Source: Ensifer aridi
GTDB lineage: Bacteria; Pseudomonadota; Alphaproteobacteria; Rhizobiales; Rhizobiaceae
Direction of reading: 5' to 3'
Length of the DNA: 64,000 bases
Assembly (NCBI RefSeq): GCF_002078505.1
Contig: NZ_LUAV01000004.1
Coordinates: forward strand, 388,567-452,566
The notes beneath the pieces were generated by a model. It searched no databases, was not told where the DNA came from, and worked only from the letters and a program-made list of their open reading frames with translations. A program made the position numbers and the translations under genes. Positions 1 to 9,365 of this stretch are shown here, in pieces. The number at the start of each line of letters is the position of its first letter. Positions within the stretch are counted from its first letter, which is position 1.

Positions 1-328
1 AGCGGAACAGGATGTCGGCGTCGTAGCCTTCGGCGACATGGTGCGTCTCGTCGACGCCGGCCTCGACTTCCTTGAAGTCAAACCGCGAAGCGGCCTCGCT
101 GGCCCGCGCTTCGTCGGCCGACAGCAGGGCGAGCGGGCTGACGGTGGTCGAGATGGCGGCAACCGCGAGCGAACCGCTGATGAACGAGCGGCGCGAGAAG
201 CGGCGGTTGATGATGTCGCCCATCGTCGGATTGGTGGAACAGTTCTGGCCGATGTCTTCCCGAGCTTCGCGCTCCTCTGTCAGCGTCTGGAATTCGGTCT
301 CTTCTGTCAGGCCGAGATGCTTGTCCAT
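1..328 (-). CDS. phoX: PhoX-family alkaline phosphatase, N-terminal 109 residues (runs off left edge)
   Basis: The reading frame starts at an ATG at 328 with GAGGAG about six bases upstream and stays open to the window edge, so only the N-terminus is seen. The protein begins with an acidic, glutamate-rich stretch, then a twin-arginine motif (SRRSFISG, arginines about 46-47), a hydrophobic Ala/Ser/Leu segment and a likely cleavage region. Proteins of the PhoX (DUF839) family are large Tat-exported, calcium/iron-dependent periplasmic phosphatases that release phosphate from organic esters. The long n-region before the twin arginines and the segment after it (FDFKEVEAGVDETHHVAEGY) fit this family. 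A Pho-box-like direct repeat lies 79 bases upstream, in agreement with phosphate control. Family assignment rests on the N-terminus only. Confidence 0.75.
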   Translation of the reverse strand, partial: MDKHLGLTEETEFQTLTEEREAREDIGQNCSTNPTMGDIINRRFSRRSFISGSLAVAAISTTVSPLALLSADEARASEAASRFDFKEVEAGVDETHHVAEGYDADILFR

Positions 329-406
329 GCTCTGGTTCTCCTCGTTTAGCGATCGAAGCCGCCGCGTCGATGCGCGGCGCCCGTTCGTCGCTCTAGCAGC
401 AAGCTC

Positions 407-424
407 ATGACAGTTCTGCGACAG
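407..424 (-). promoter_or_regulatory. Candidate Pho box (PhoB site) upstream of phoX
   Basis: Read on the minus strand the site is CTGTCGC, four bases (AGAA), CTGTCAT: two 7-mers in direct repeat with the 11-base periodicity of PhoB sites. The second unit matches the consensus fully and the first at five of seven positions. It lies about 80 bases upstream of the phoX start, in the right orientation. PhoB binding is inferred, not shown. Confidence 0.6.
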
Positions 425-590
425 TTCAATGAAGAGATTGCGGCACCCGGCCGGCAAGCGATTTGCGGCTGTGGGAGGGACGCGCCGGTGCGCGCAAGGG
501 CACGAATGTCTCGTGCAGTATTTTCCGCGCCCGTTTCGCGCTAACGTCGTCCGAATCGATCGCAAACTGGTTGCGATGCTGGGGGAATCG

Positions 591-3407
591 ATGCTTGAGG
601 TCATTGCCCTTCTTGCCTTTGTAATGGCGCTCACCGCCTTTCTCCGTGGCCGGAACACCGCTGAACGGCTGGATGCGGAGATCGAGGCCCTGAAGGCCGA
701 GATTGCTCGGCTCGCTGAGCAAAGGGTGGCAGAGCCAGCACCGGACCTTGCATCGGCTGGACCGGAGGGGCGCACACCGGAGGAAGAGCCGGCCGAGGGG
801 CCGTGGTCGCAGGCACGGCAGGATGCTCGGATTTTTAGCGACGAGGCGCCGGATCGGGAGGGGCTCGAGCAGGCCGCGCGCGAAATGCCTGCTGTCCCGT
901 CAGCAAGCGGCCAGCCCAGGGTGGATCGGACCGAGAGTCTTGAAAGCCGTATCGGCGGGCGCTGGCCGGTCTGGGTCGGCGGGCTAGCGCTCGCGCTCGG
1001 CGGCTATTTCCTCGTGCAATATTCGATTGATGCGGGCCTCCTGAGCCCGGCCGTGCGCCTGACGCTTGCCGCGGGCTTCGGCCTCCTGCTCGGCGTCGCC
1101 GGCGAGGTGATCCGGCGCCGCGCCATGCCGACGAGCGCCGACCGGTTCCGCAATGCAATGATCCCGGGCGTGCTGACCGCGGCCGGCGCCGTCACGCTCT
1201 TTGGCGTCGTCTATGCGGCCCATGGCATCTACGGTTTTGTCGGCACCGGTGCCGCCTTCGTCCTCCTGGCGCTGATTTCGCTGGCGACCGTCGGTCTCTC
1301 GCTGCTGCATGGACAGGCGCTCGCCGGACTCGGCCTTTTGGCGTCGCTTCTGACGCCGCTTTTCGTGTCGAGCGCGGAACCGAGTCCCTGGGTGCTGTTC
1401 GGCTTCCTCTCGATCGCCTGGCTGGCGACGCTCGCCGCATCGCGTTTTCGCCGTTGGACGGTGGTCCCGACACTCGCCAATGCCGGCCTCGGCCTCTGGG
1501 GACTTGCTTACGTCGCCTTGGCCACGCCTTTCGAAGCGCCGCCGGTCGCTTTTGCGCTCCTGGTGATGATTGCCGGCGTCGGCCTCGTTTGGCCGAGCGG
1601 TGTGGAGCGGCCAGCGGCGGCATCGGACGTAGGCGCGCCGGACGCGGCGGCGCCGGAGGGAGCGTGGGAAGGGCTCTTCAAGCCGCCTTATACGGCGATC
1701 TCCCTATCTGCTGCGATTGTCGCCACTCTTCTCGCCCTTCTGTTCATCAGCCCGGCGGTTGACGCCGCGCATTTTCCCGTAAGCGAGTTCGTGGTCGTGA
1801 TCGCGTTCCTTGCCGCGGCAGGTGCCTTGCGGGCAACGGCCGTCTATGCGGCACTGCTCGCCACCCTCGGCGCCATCGCCGGCACTTGGAGCCTGACGGC
1901 GCTCAGCAACGTTCTGGCCTATCTCGACCCGTCCTTCGCGGCGCCATCGCCCGAGATCGTCGTTCCCGGCCGCACCGCCATGCTGACGGCGATGACATTG
2001 TCGACGCTCTTCGTCCTCTTTGGGTCTTTCGTGCTTGCTCGGCGCCTTGCCGGGGAGCGGCAATTCGCGATCCTCTGGGCCGGCATCGCGGCCGTTGTGC
2101 CGAATGCGCTTCTCGCCATGTCGTTTCTGATGACCGGCACCTTCGCCTTCGACCTGCCGCACGGGCTTGCCGCCCTCATCGGCGGCCTGTTCCTTCTCGG
2201 CCTGGTGGAATGGCTCTATCGCCGGCGCGCCGAGACGAAAGATGCGGACGCGGCTGCTGGGCTTCTGGCGCTGGGGTCCTTAGGCCTCTTTGTCATCGGC
2301 CTGCATGCCTGGACAGATGGCCTCGTCACGACGCTTGCGATCGCGTTCCTCGGAGCGGGATACACCTTTGCCACGCGTCTTCGTTCATGGCCCATCCTCC
2401 CTTGGGTGACGGTGGCCTCCGCCATCGTTGTCCTCGCACGGATCGCCTGGGAGCCGACGATCGTCGGTCCAGGCAGTCTTGGAACGACGCCGGTCTTCAA
2501 CGCGCTCCTGCCGGGTTACGGCATGCCGGCGCTGCTGCTTGTCGCGTCGGCCTATTTCCTGCGGGCCTCGCCGGACCTGCGCGTGCGCAATCTGCTGCAG
2601 GCCCTTGCGAGCCTGTTCGTCCTGCTGACTTTGGCGATTCTGGTGCGCCACGCGATGCATGGTGGCGTGCTCGACAGTTCCGTTCCGACGCTCGGCGAAC
2701 AGGCGATCTACACGCTCCTCGCCATCGGCGCCTCCGGCATCCTCATGACGCTCGACGGGAGATCGCCAAGCCCGGTGTTCCGCTACGGCGGAATGGTGCT
2801 CGGCGTGCTCTCCATGCTCTCGGTGCTTTCCGCCCATCTGGCGGGCCTGAACCCCTATTTCAGCGGCGAACTGCTCGGAAGCATCCCCTTCTTCGACCTG
2901 CTCTTCATCGGCTACCTGCTGCCTGCCGTCGGCTACGCGGGCCTCGCATGGTACGCGCGAGGCAGGCGCCCTCTGCCCTATGTGATGGCGCTTGCCGTCA
3001 GCGGGGCGGTCCTTGCCTTTGCCTGGGCGACGTTAAGCGTCCGCCGCTTCTGGCAAGGCGAGAACGTCGCCGACTGGAAGGGTTTCCTCCAGGGCGAGAC
3101 ATACACCTATTCGGTGGTCTGGCTCGTGCTCGGGGTCCTGCTGCTCGTCGCCGGCTCGCGCTTTGATGCCAAGAGCATCCGCATCGCTTCCGCCGTGCTC
3201 GTCTTCATAGCCGTGCTCAAAGTCTTTCTGATAGATATGGCCAATCTCGAAGGCGTCCTGCGGGCGCTGTCCTTTATCGGCCTCGGCGGGGTGCTGATCG
3301 GCATTGGCCTGTTCTACCAAAAGATCCTGTCGGGCAGCGGCGGAGGAGGCCCAGGCAACGCTCCGGCGGGCGAAACCGACACCGGCGAGGGAGCGCGCCC
3401 GGCATGA
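591..3407 (+). CDS. DUF2339 polytopic membrane protein
   Basis: A protein of about 938 residues. It starts with a hydrophobic anchor (LEVIALLAFVMALTAFL), followed by a charged coiled-coil-like stretch (AERLDAEIEALKAEIARLAEQ), an acidic/proline-rich linker of about 90 residues, and then some two dozen hydrophobic segments to the C-terminus, ending in a Gly-rich tail. This is the layout of DUF2339 proteins; their function is unknown. The open frame extends upstream to 429, but the ATG at 591 is preceded by GGGGGAA at good spacing and places the anchor at the N-terminus; an in-frame ATG at 576 is the alternative. The stop overlaps the start of the next gene by four bases (ATGA), so the two are probably translated together. 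Confidence 0.85.
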   Translation: MLEVIALLAFVMALTAFLRGRNTAERLDAEIEALKAEIARLAEQRVAEPAPDLASAGPEGRTPEEEPAEGPWSQARQDARIFSDEAPDREGLEQAAREMPAVPSASGQPRVDRTESLESRIGGRWPVWVGGLALALGGYFLVQYSIDAGLLSPAVRLTLAAGFGLLLGVAGEVIRRRAMPTSADRFRNAMIPGVLTAAGAVTLFGVVYAAHGIYGFVGTGAAFVLLALISLATVGLSLLHGQALAGLGLLASLLTPLFVSSAEPSPWVLFGFLSIAWLATLAASRFRRWTVVPTLANAGLGLWGLAYVALATPFEAPPVAFALLVMIAGVGLVWPSGVERPAAASDVGAPDAAAPEGAWEGLFKPPYTAISLSAAIVATLLALLFISPAVDAAHFPVSEFVVVIAFLAAAGALRATAVYAALLATLGAIAGTWSLTALSNVLAYLDPSFAAPSPEIVVPGRTAMLTAMTLSTLFVLFGSFVLARRLAGERQFAILWAGIAAVVPNALLAMSFLMTGTFAFDLPHGLAALIGGLFLLGLVEWLYRRRAETKDADAAAGLLALGSLGLFVIGLHAWTDGLVTTLAIAFLGAGYTFATRLRSWPILPWVTVASAIVVLARIAWEPTIVGPGSLGTTPVFNALLPGYGMPALLLVASAYFLRASPDLRVRNLLQALASLFVLLTLAILVRHAMHGGVLDSSVPTLGEQAIYTLLAIGASGILMTLDGRSPSPVFRYGGMVLGVLSMLSVLSAHLAGLNPYFSGELLGSIPFFDLLFIGYLLPAVGYAGLAWYARGRRPLPYVMALAVSGAVLAFAWATLSVRRFWQGENVADWKGFLQGETYTYSVVWLVLGVLLLVAGSRFDAKSIRIASAVLVFIAVLKVFLIDMANLEGVLRALSFIGLGGVLIGIGLFYQKILSGSGGGGPGNAPAGETDTGEGARPA

Positions 3408-4060
3408 CGCAATTTCACGTCCTCGCAGAGGCCTTCACGCCTCACGACGATCTTGCCGCAATTCTTCTCCCGCACGCCTTTGCTGCCGACGACGGCTCCC
3501 ACGATGCCGCGCATCTGATGCGCGTGTGGAAGAATGCCACGCGCATCCAGGCCGAGGAGGGTGGAGATACCCGTCAGCTTGCCGCGGCGGTGCTGCTGCA
3601 TGATTGCGTCTCGGTCGAGAAGAACTCGCCGCTGCGCGCCGGGGCGTCACGGCTTGCGGCCGAAAAGGCTTGGCAAGTCCTCGACGCTCTCGGCTGGCGT
3701 ACACTGGAAATTTCGGCCGTGGCCCACGCCATTCTGACACACAGCTTCTCCGCCAACATAGAGCCCGAAACGCTGGAGGCGAAAATCCTTCAGGATGCGG
3801 ACCGGCTCGACGCGATCGGCATGGTAGGCGCGGCGCGCTGCTTCTACATTGCAGGGCGGATGGGCAGCGGCCTTTACGATCCGCTCGATCCCTTGGCCGA
3901 GGCGCGGCCGCTCGACGACAAGGCCTTCGCGATCGACCATTTCGAGACGAAGCTTTTCCGTCTGGCAGATGGTTTCCAGACAGCGGCCGGGCGGCGGCTG
4001 GCATTGGAGCGCCAGGCGCGATTGCGCAACGTGCTTGCCATGTTCCTCGACGAAATCTAA
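3404..4060 (+). CDS. HD-domain phosphohydrolase (YedJ-like)
   Basis: 218 residues. The HD superfamily metal-binding pattern is visible: a histidine in the N-terminal helix (DDGSHDAAHLMRVW), the HD doublet in LLHDC, a histidine in AILTHSF and an aspartate in LQDADRLDAIG. Small soluble HD proteins of this type hydrolyse phosphate esters, often nucleotides; the substrate is not predictable from sequence. Its start overlaps the DUF2339 gene stop (ATGA), so it belongs to that transcript. It is unrelated in detail to the YfbR-like HD protein at 12412-13020. Confidence 0.85.
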   Translation: MTQFHVLAEAFTPHDDLAAILLPHAFAADDGSHDAAHLMRVWKNATRIQAEEGGDTRQLAAAVLLHDCVSVEKNSPLRAGASRLAAEKAWQVLDALGWRTLEISAVAHAILTHSFSANIEPETLEAKILQDADRLDAIGMVGAARCFYIAGRMGSGLYDPLDPLAEARPLDDKAFAIDHFETKLFRLADGFQTAAGRRLALERQARLRNVLAMFLDEI

Positions 4061-4139
4061 TTCTGCCAATATGTTGCCGCCGCTCCATGACTCAGCGCGC
4101 GAGCGGCCTGAATCAGTTTCTGAACTCGGAAGATTTGCG

Positions 4140-4991
4140 ATGAAAGTGGCCGGCCTCAACATCCACCCCTTGAAGAGCGGTCGCGCCGTGCCGCAAACGA
4201 CCGTCACGGTCAATCTCGACGGACTGGCCGGCGACCGGCGTTTCATGGTTGTCGGGCCAGACGGCCATTTCATCACTCAGCGCGAGTTGCAGGCGCTGGC
4301 GCAGGTGGAAGCGAGGCAGATCGAGGGCGGCGTGCACCTGAGAATGAACGGCAGCGAACTCGCCGTGCGCTTCGACCCCGATCACCGCCTCGGTGTTCGC
4401 GTCTGGTCGAGCGACGTCGATGCCGCCGTCGCCGACGATGCAGTCAACGACACGCTGTCCGGCTGGTTGGCTCGGCCCGTCAAGCTCGTTCACATGGATG
4501 AAGAGGCCGAGCGTTTCGTCGGCGCCGAATGGGCAGGGGCGGCGGCGCCGGTGGGCTTTGCCGACGGCTTCCCGATCCTTGTCACGACGAACGGCTCGCT
4601 CGCCGACCTCAACCGCACACTCGTCGAAAAGGGGCAGGAACCGGTCGGCATGGAACGTTTCCGCACCAATATCCTGATAGATTGCGACGAGCCCTGGGCG
4701 GAAGACCTCTGGGAAAGCCTGGAAATCGCCGGCATCATTTTCGATCTCGTCAAGCCCTGCGCCCGGTGCATCATGACCACACAGGACCAGACGACCGGCG
4801 AACGCATCGGCGGCAATCCGATCCAGGGGCTCGCGGAAAAGCGCATGTCGGCGGACCGCCGGGTGCCGGGTGTGCTCTTCGGTTGGAATGCCGTGCCGCG
4901 GAGCGAGGGAACCTTGAGGCTCGGCGACGAGGCCAAGGTGATCCGCCGGCGGAACGAAGGCTGGCCGATGAAGGTGCGTCCGGCCAACTGA
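4140..4991 (+). CDS. MOSC-domain protein, YcbX-like
   Basis: 283 residues. The N-terminus (VAGLNIHPLKSGRAV) is the beta-barrel MOSC_N domain. The C-terminal MOSC domain carries the conserved cysteine in KPCARCIMTTQDQTTG, the presumed sulfur or molybdenum-cofactor contact. Characterised relatives are YcbX and mARC, molybdoenzymes that reduce N-hydroxylated compounds; this protein has no ferredoxin domain after the MOSC domain, so it would need a separate electron donor. The frame is open much further upstream, but the ATG at 4140 with GGAAG ahead of it begins exactly at the conserved N-terminus. It follows the HD gene after 79 bases. Confidence 0.88.
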   Translation: MKVAGLNIHPLKSGRAVPQTTVTVNLDGLAGDRRFMVVGPDGHFITQRELQALAQVEARQIEGGVHLRMNGSELAVRFDPDHRLGVRVWSSDVDAAVADDAVNDTLSGWLARPVKLVHMDEEAERFVGAEWAGAAAPVGFADGFPILVTTNGSLADLNRTLVEKGQEPVGMERFRTNILIDCDEPWAEDLWESLEIAGIIFDLVKPCARCIMTTQDQTTGERIGGNPIQGLAEKRMSADRRVPGVLFGWNAVPRSEGTLRLGDEAKVIRRRNEGWPMKVRPAN

Positions 4992-5122
4992 ATGACGTCC
5001 GATTGCGGGTGCCATGACGCGGTCGCCGCCATCAATTTCTGTGATCACAAGGTCAATTTAATTGGCTTTCCTACCGTGCGCGCGACGCCATATTATGGCC
5101 CCTCATCAACCGGAGCTTGCCC

Positions 5123-6361
5123 ATGTCCGCTGTTTCTCCCGCCGCTATCCGCGCCGTCGAGCGCAGCAGCTTGCCCTGGCTCATCATCGTCGCCGGTTCC
5201 CTCATTGCCATGCTGACCTTCGGTCCGCGCTCGGCCATGGGGTTCTTTCAACTGCCGATGTTGGCGGAAAAGGGCTGGGATCGAACGACTTTCGGCCTTG
5301 CCATGGCGCTCCAGAATCTCTGCTGGGGCCTTGGCCAGCCGTTTTTCGGGGCGATCGCCGACAAGTTCGGGACCTGGCGGGTGCTCGCACTTTCCGGCCT
5401 GCTTTATGCCGCGGGTTTGTTCACGATGGCTTTCGCGAATGCTCCGATCTGGCTGCATGTCGGTGGGGGCGTTCTCGTTGGTCTCGGCGTCGCCTCCGGA
5501 TCCTTCGGCATCGTGCTTTCCGCTTTCGCCCGCAACGTCGCGCCCGAACAACGCTCGCTCGCCTTCGGCATTGGCACGGCCGCGGGCTCGGCCGGCATGT
5601 TTTTGTTCGCGCCGCTGAGCCAGGGGCTTATTTCGGCCTATGGCTGGTCTGATAGTCTCGTCTATCTCGGCCTGTTGATGCTGCTGGTCCCGCTCTTCGC
5701 TATCCCGCTCAGGGGCAATGCCGCGTCCGGGCGCCAGTCGGAGATGCTGTACAAGCAGACGGTCGGCGAGGCTCTCAAGGAGGCGTTCGGGCATCGGAGC
5801 TATCTGCTGCTTGTTTCAGGCTTCTTCGTCTGCGGCTATCAGGTCGCCTTCATCACGGCGCATTTCCCGGCCTATATTGGCGACATTGGTATCGATGCCC
5901 GCTATGCGGTGATCGCGCTCGCGCTTATCGGCTTCTTCAACATCATCGGTTCGCTGTCAGCCGGCTTCATCGGCCAGCGCTATTCGAAGCCCTACTTCCT
6001 CGCGCTGATCTATATTGCCCGCTCGGTCGCGGTCACCGCCTTCCTGTTGCTGCCCCAATCTCCGACTTCGGTCATCATCTTCGCGATCGTCATGGGGCTC
6101 TTATGGCTCTCGACCGTGCCGCCGACGAACGCTTTGGTGGCGATCATGTTCGGAACGCGGCATCTTGGCCTGCTCGGCGGCATCGTCTTCCTGTCGCACC
6201 AGATCGGCTCGTTCCTGGGTGTGTGGATGGGCGGTTATCTATACGACCAGTTCGGATCTTACGATCCGGTCTGGTGGGTGGGCGTGGCCCTCGGCCTCTT
6301 CGCTGCCATCGTCCATTGGCCGATCGAGGAGCGGGGCGTCGCGCGTCCGGCCATGGCGTAA
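5123..6361 (+). CDS. Major facilitator superfamily transporter
   Basis: 412 residues with about twelve hydrophobic segments. The loop between helices 2 and 3 contains the MFS-like signature GAIADKFGTWRV, and the layout is of the oxalate/formate or monocarboxylate-like MFS branch (GPRSAMGFFQLPM near the N-terminus). The substrate cannot be named. The start chosen is the ATG at 5123 with CGGAG seven bases upstream; a TTG two codons earlier is less likely. The gene stands alone and ends in a hairpin terminator at 6371. Confidence 0.85.
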   Translation: MSAVSPAAIRAVERSSLPWLIIVAGSLIAMLTFGPRSAMGFFQLPMLAEKGWDRTTFGLAMALQNLCWGLGQPFFGAIADKFGTWRVLALSGLLYAAGLFTMAFANAPIWLHVGGGVLVGLGVASGSFGIVLSAFARNVAPEQRSLAFGIGTAAGSAGMFLFAPLSQGLISAYGWSDSLVYLGLLMLLVPLFAIPLRGNAASGRQSEMLYKQTVGEALKEAFGHRSYLLLVSGFFVCGYQVAFITAHFPAYIGDIGIDARYAVIALALIGFFNIIGSLSAGFIGQRYSKPYFLALIYIARSVAVTAFLLLPQSPTSVIIFAIVMGLLWLSTVPPTNALVAIMFGTRHLGLLGGIVFLSHQIGSFLGVWMGGYLYDQFGSYDPVWWVGVALGLFAAIVHWPIEERGVARPAMA

Positions 6362-6370
6362 ATCAAATCC

Positions 6371-6398
6371 GATGCGCCCGGGATTTCTCGGGCGCATC
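6371..6398 (+). terminator. Hairpin terminator after the MFS gene
   Basis: A perfect 10 bp stem (GATGCGCCCG / CGGGCGCATC) with an 8-base loop begins nine bases after the stop codon and is followed by TTCCTT. The T tract is short, so termination may be partial. Confidence 0.65.
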
Positions 6399-6438
6399 TT
6401 CCTTGAAATCTGTCACAAAACTTTCTAAATCAGTCGCG

Positions 6439-6460
6439 GCGGCTCAGCCGCTTTTGTTTT
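6439..6460 (+). terminator. Short hairpin plus T-rich tract just before the nadA control region
   Basis: Stem GCGGC / GCCGC with loop TCA, followed immediately by TTTTGTTTT. It lies five bases upstream of the operator-like palindrome, so it would insulate nadA from MFS read-through rather than attenuate nadA itself. Confidence 0.5.
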
Positions 6461-6465
6461 GACGC

Positions 6466-6490
6466 AATTATGCTCAATGTGAGCATAATT
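6466..6490 (+). promoter_or_regulatory. Perfect palindromic operator upstream of nadABC (candidate NadQ/NrtR-type site)
   Basis: Two perfect 11 bp arms, AATTATGCTCA and TGAGCATAATT, separated by ATG. The site ends 35 bases before the nadA start and lies where the core promoter is expected: TTGACG overlaps its left side and CATAAT lies inside the right arm, though their 19-base spacing is long. The symmetrical AT-rich arms and position fit an operator for a repressor of NAD synthesis. A gene for an NrtR-like regulator lies in the same locus (10897-11880), and I infer that it binds here. Confidence 0.7.
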
Positions 6491-6525
6491 GGCGGTTGCC
6501 GGAGACGGCAAGAGAGGAGAGCCCG

Positions 6526-7605
6526 ATGACAACACTCGACCTTCGCGCGGATGCAGCGTCTGCCCCGACGTTCGTAAGCGCTGCGGCGCGCTTCGGCGTC
6601 ATCGAGAAACCGGACCTCGCCTTTACAGCGGCGATCGCCCGCGAGACCGAGCATCTCTACGAGAAGGTCAAGGACTTCATTCCGGCGATCGAGTGGGCGG
6701 CCTATGCGCCCTACGTGCATGCGATCAACCGGCTGAAGAAAGAGCGCAACGCCGTCATTCTGGCACATAATTACCAGACGCCGGACATCTTCCACTGCGT
6801 CGCCGACATCGTCGGGGATTCCCTGCAGCTTGCGCGTGATGCCACCAAGGTCGATGCCGAGATCATCGTCCAGTGCGGCGTGCACTTCATGGCCGAAACC
6901 TCGAAGCTGCTCAATCCTGAAAAGACCGTGCTCATTCCCGACGCCAAGGCTGGATGCTCGCTGTCGGAGTCGATCACCGGTGCGGATGTGCGGCTGCTCA
7001 AGCAGCGCTATCCCGGTGTCCCGGTCGTCACCTACGTCAACACCTCGGCAGAGGTGAAGGCCGAGACCGACATCTGCTGCACGTCCTCCAACGTGCTTGC
7101 CGTCGTCGAGAGCCTGGAGTCCGACACGGTGCTCTGCATCCCGGACGAATATCTGGCGATGAACGTCGCGCGCCAGACGAACAAGAAGATCCTGACCTGG
7201 AAGGGGCACTGCGAGGTCCACGAGCGCTTCACGGCAAGCGAACTTCTGGCCTACAAGGAGGCCAATCCCGGTATCGAGATCATCGGGCACCCGGAATGCC
7301 ATCCGGACGTGATCGCCGTCTGCGACTTCTCCGGCTCCACCTCTGGCATGATCAACTACGTCAAGGATAAGCGGCCTGAGCGGGTGCTGCTCGTCACCGA
7401 ATGCTCAATGGCGTCGAACATCCAGGCGGAAGTCAAAGGCGTGGACTTCGTCAAGCCCTGCAATCTCTGTCCGCACATGAAGCGCATCACGCTGCCGAAG
7501 ATCCTCGACAGTCTGCTCAACATGACGGAAGAGGTTCTGGTCGATCCCGCGATCGCCGACCGCGCGCGCCTTGCTGTCGAGCGCATGGTGAACCTCAAGC
7601 AGTAA
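6526..7605 (+). CDS. nadA: Quinolinate synthase A
   Basis: 359 residues. NadA condenses iminoaspartate with dihydroxyacetone phosphate to quinolinate using a [4Fe-4S] cluster, the second step of de novo NAD synthesis from aspartate. Family motifs are present: [15 protein letters not shown], and the conserved cysteines in VQCGVHFM (about C117), [10 protein letters not shown] (about C204) and PCNLCPHMK (about C315), the likely cluster ligands. The ATG at 6526 follows GAGGAGAG; a TTG ten codons upstream lacks such a site. It is the first gene of nadABC, directly behind the palindromic operator. Confidence 0.97.
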   Translation: MTTLDLRADAASAPTFVSAAARFGVIEKPDLAFTAAIARETEHLYEKVKDFIPAIEWAAYAPYVHAINRLKKERNAVILAHNYQTPDIFHCVADIVGDSLQLARDATKVDAEIIVQCGVHFMAETSKLLNPEKTVLIPDAKAGCSLSESITGADVRLLKQRYPGVPVVTYVNTSAEVKAETDICCTSSNVLAVVESLESDTVLCIPDEYLAMNVARQTNKKILTWKGHCEVHERFTASELLAYKEANPGIEIIGHPECHPDVIAVCDFSGSTSGMINYVKDKRPERVLLVTECSMASNIQAEVKGVDFVKPCNLCPHMKRITLPKILDSLLNMTEEVLVDPAIADRARLAVERMVNLKQ

Positions 7606-7723
7606 TTAAGAGCGGGACGAGGAAAAGTGTGCGCGGTTTTCCGTCCGCATCCCGCTCCAACCTTTGATGCAGCCGGGCATTCGGCCCGGCGCAGAAGCAG
7701 GCCGTTGGAGGAGTAACCGAGCC

Positions 7724-9322
7724 ATGCTGACCGACCATTTTCGCCCGCAGTCCTTCAATGGGATCGATGACATCGTCATCGTCGGCGGCGGGCTTGCCGG
7801 ACTTTTCTGCGCATTGAAGCTCGCGCCGCGTCCCGTCACCATCCTCGCCGCCGCACCGATCGGCCACGGCGCCTCCTCGGCCTGGGCGCAAGGCGGCATT
7901 GCCGCGGCGATGAGCACCGGCGACACCTTCGAGAAGCACGTCGCCGATACGGTCGCCGCCGGTGCCGGCATCGTCGACGAGAAGATGACGCGGATGATGG
8001 TCGCCGAAGGGCCGGCCCGCATCCACGACCTGCTCGAATATGGCGTGCCCTTCGACCGCGATCTCGAGGGCAAGCTCCTGCTTTCGCGCGAGGCCGCGCA
8101 TTCCGAGCGGCGCATCGTTCGCGTCAAGGGCGACATGGCCGGCAAGGCGATCATGGAAGCGTTGATCGCCGCCGTGCGGCGCACGCCGTCGATCCGCGTG
8201 CTCGAAGGCTATGTCGTCGAGGAACTGGTGCGCGAAGGACGGTTCATTTCCGGCGTCGTCGCAAGGCCGGATGCCGGTCAATCGAAGACCCGCGTTTCCT
8301 TCCCGGCGCGCGCAGTCGTCCTCTGCTCGGGCGGCGTGGGGCATCTCTATGCGGTCACCACCAATCCGTGGGAAGCCTGCGGCCAGGGTGTCGGCATGGC
8401 GGCGCGGGCTGGCGCTATCATCGCCGATCCCGAATTCGTCCAGTTCCATCCGACCGCAATCAATATCGGCAAGGACCCTGCACCGCTCGCGACCGAGGCG
8501 CTGCGCGGCGACGGCGCGATCCTCGTCAACTCCAAGGGCCACCGATTCATGCTCGACATCCATCCCGATGGCGAGCTGGCGCCGCGCGACGTCGTCTCGC
8601 GCGGTGTCTTCGCCGAGGTCAAGGCCGGACGCGGCGCTTTCCTCGATTGCACCAAGGCGGTAGGCAAGCATTTCCCCGAAATGTTCCCGACCGTTTATGC
8701 CTCCTGCACGGCCGCCGGGATCGACCCGGTGACGCAGCCGATTCCCGTCGCTCCGGCGGTGCACTACCACATGGGCGGCGTGCTGACGGATGGAGAGGGG
8801 CGGACCTCGATCGACGGCCTCTGGGCGGCCGGCGAGGTGACCTCGACCGGCGTTCACGGCGCCAACCGGCTCGCGTCCAACTCGCTGCTCGAGGCGGTGG
8901 TCTTCGCGGCGCGTATTGCGGAAAACATCAAGGGAACCCTGCCGGCCCCGAAGCTCACTCCCTGGGGCGACAATGCCGGCGAGAACGACGATCCGGTAAC
9001 GGTCGAGGACAGCCCGCCCTTTAAGATCTTGCGTCGTCTGATGAGCGAATGCGTCGGCGTTGTGCGCACGCGCGAGAGCCTGACGCGGGCGATCCGCGAG
9101 ATCGCCGATCTGGAGCGCGCCAACAGCCGGTTGCGCTTTGCCAATATCGTCACCACGGCAAAGCTCATCGCGGTCGCTGCGCTGCAGCGCACGGAAAGCC
9201 GTGGTGGCCATTTCCGCGCCGATTGCCCGAGCGACCGGCCGGAATGGCAACGCAGGACCTATCTGACGCTCCCTCAGGCCGAGCGCCTCGCGGCAGACCT
9301 GGCCGAGACAGAGCCGGCATGA
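7724..9322 (+). CDS. nadB: L-aspartate oxidase
   Basis: 532 residues. NadB oxidises L-aspartate to iminoaspartate with FAD, feeding NadA. Visible are the N-terminal dinucleotide-binding motif ([15 protein letters not shown]), the [12 protein letters not shown] segment of the FAD site, FHPTAI, the substrate-site region [14 protein letters not shown], and [16 protein letters not shown] near the C-terminal third, all as in the succinate dehydrogenase flavoprotein superfamily. Start at 7724, with GGAGGAG about ten bases upstream. The gap to nadA is 118 bases with no clear terminator, so one transcript is likely. Confidence 0.97.
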   Translation: MLTDHFRPQSFNGIDDIVIVGGGLAGLFCALKLAPRPVTILAAAPIGHGASSAWAQGGIAAAMSTGDTFEKHVADTVAAGAGIVDEKMTRMMVAEGPARIHDLLEYGVPFDRDLEGKLLLSREAAHSERRIVRVKGDMAGKAIMEALIAAVRRTPSIRVLEGYVVEELVREGRFISGVVARPDAGQSKTRVSFPARAVVLCSGGVGHLYAVTTNPWEACGQGVGMAARAGAIIADPEFVQFHPTAINIGKDPAPLATEALRGDGAILVNSKGHRFMLDIHPDGELAPRDVVSRGVFAEVKAGRGAFLDCTKAVGKHFPEMFPTVYASCTAAGIDPVTQPIPVAPAVHYHMGGVLTDGEGRTSIDGLWAAGEVTSTGVHGANRLASNSLLEAVVFAARIAENIKGTLPAPKLTPWGDNAGENDDPVTVEDSPPFKILRRLMSECVGVVRTRESLTRAIREIADLERANSRLRFANIVTTAKLIAVAALQRTESRGGHFRADCPSDRPEWQRRTYLTLPQAERLAADLAETEPA

Positions 9323-9365
9323 CGTCGGTAACCCGCAAGATGACCTCAATCGCAGGAACAACGCC

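Noticed and set aside
3849..4139. A 97-residue N-terminal extension of the MOSC protein
   Set aside because: It overlaps the HD gene in another frame and the conserved MOSC_N start is at 4140 with a ribosome site.
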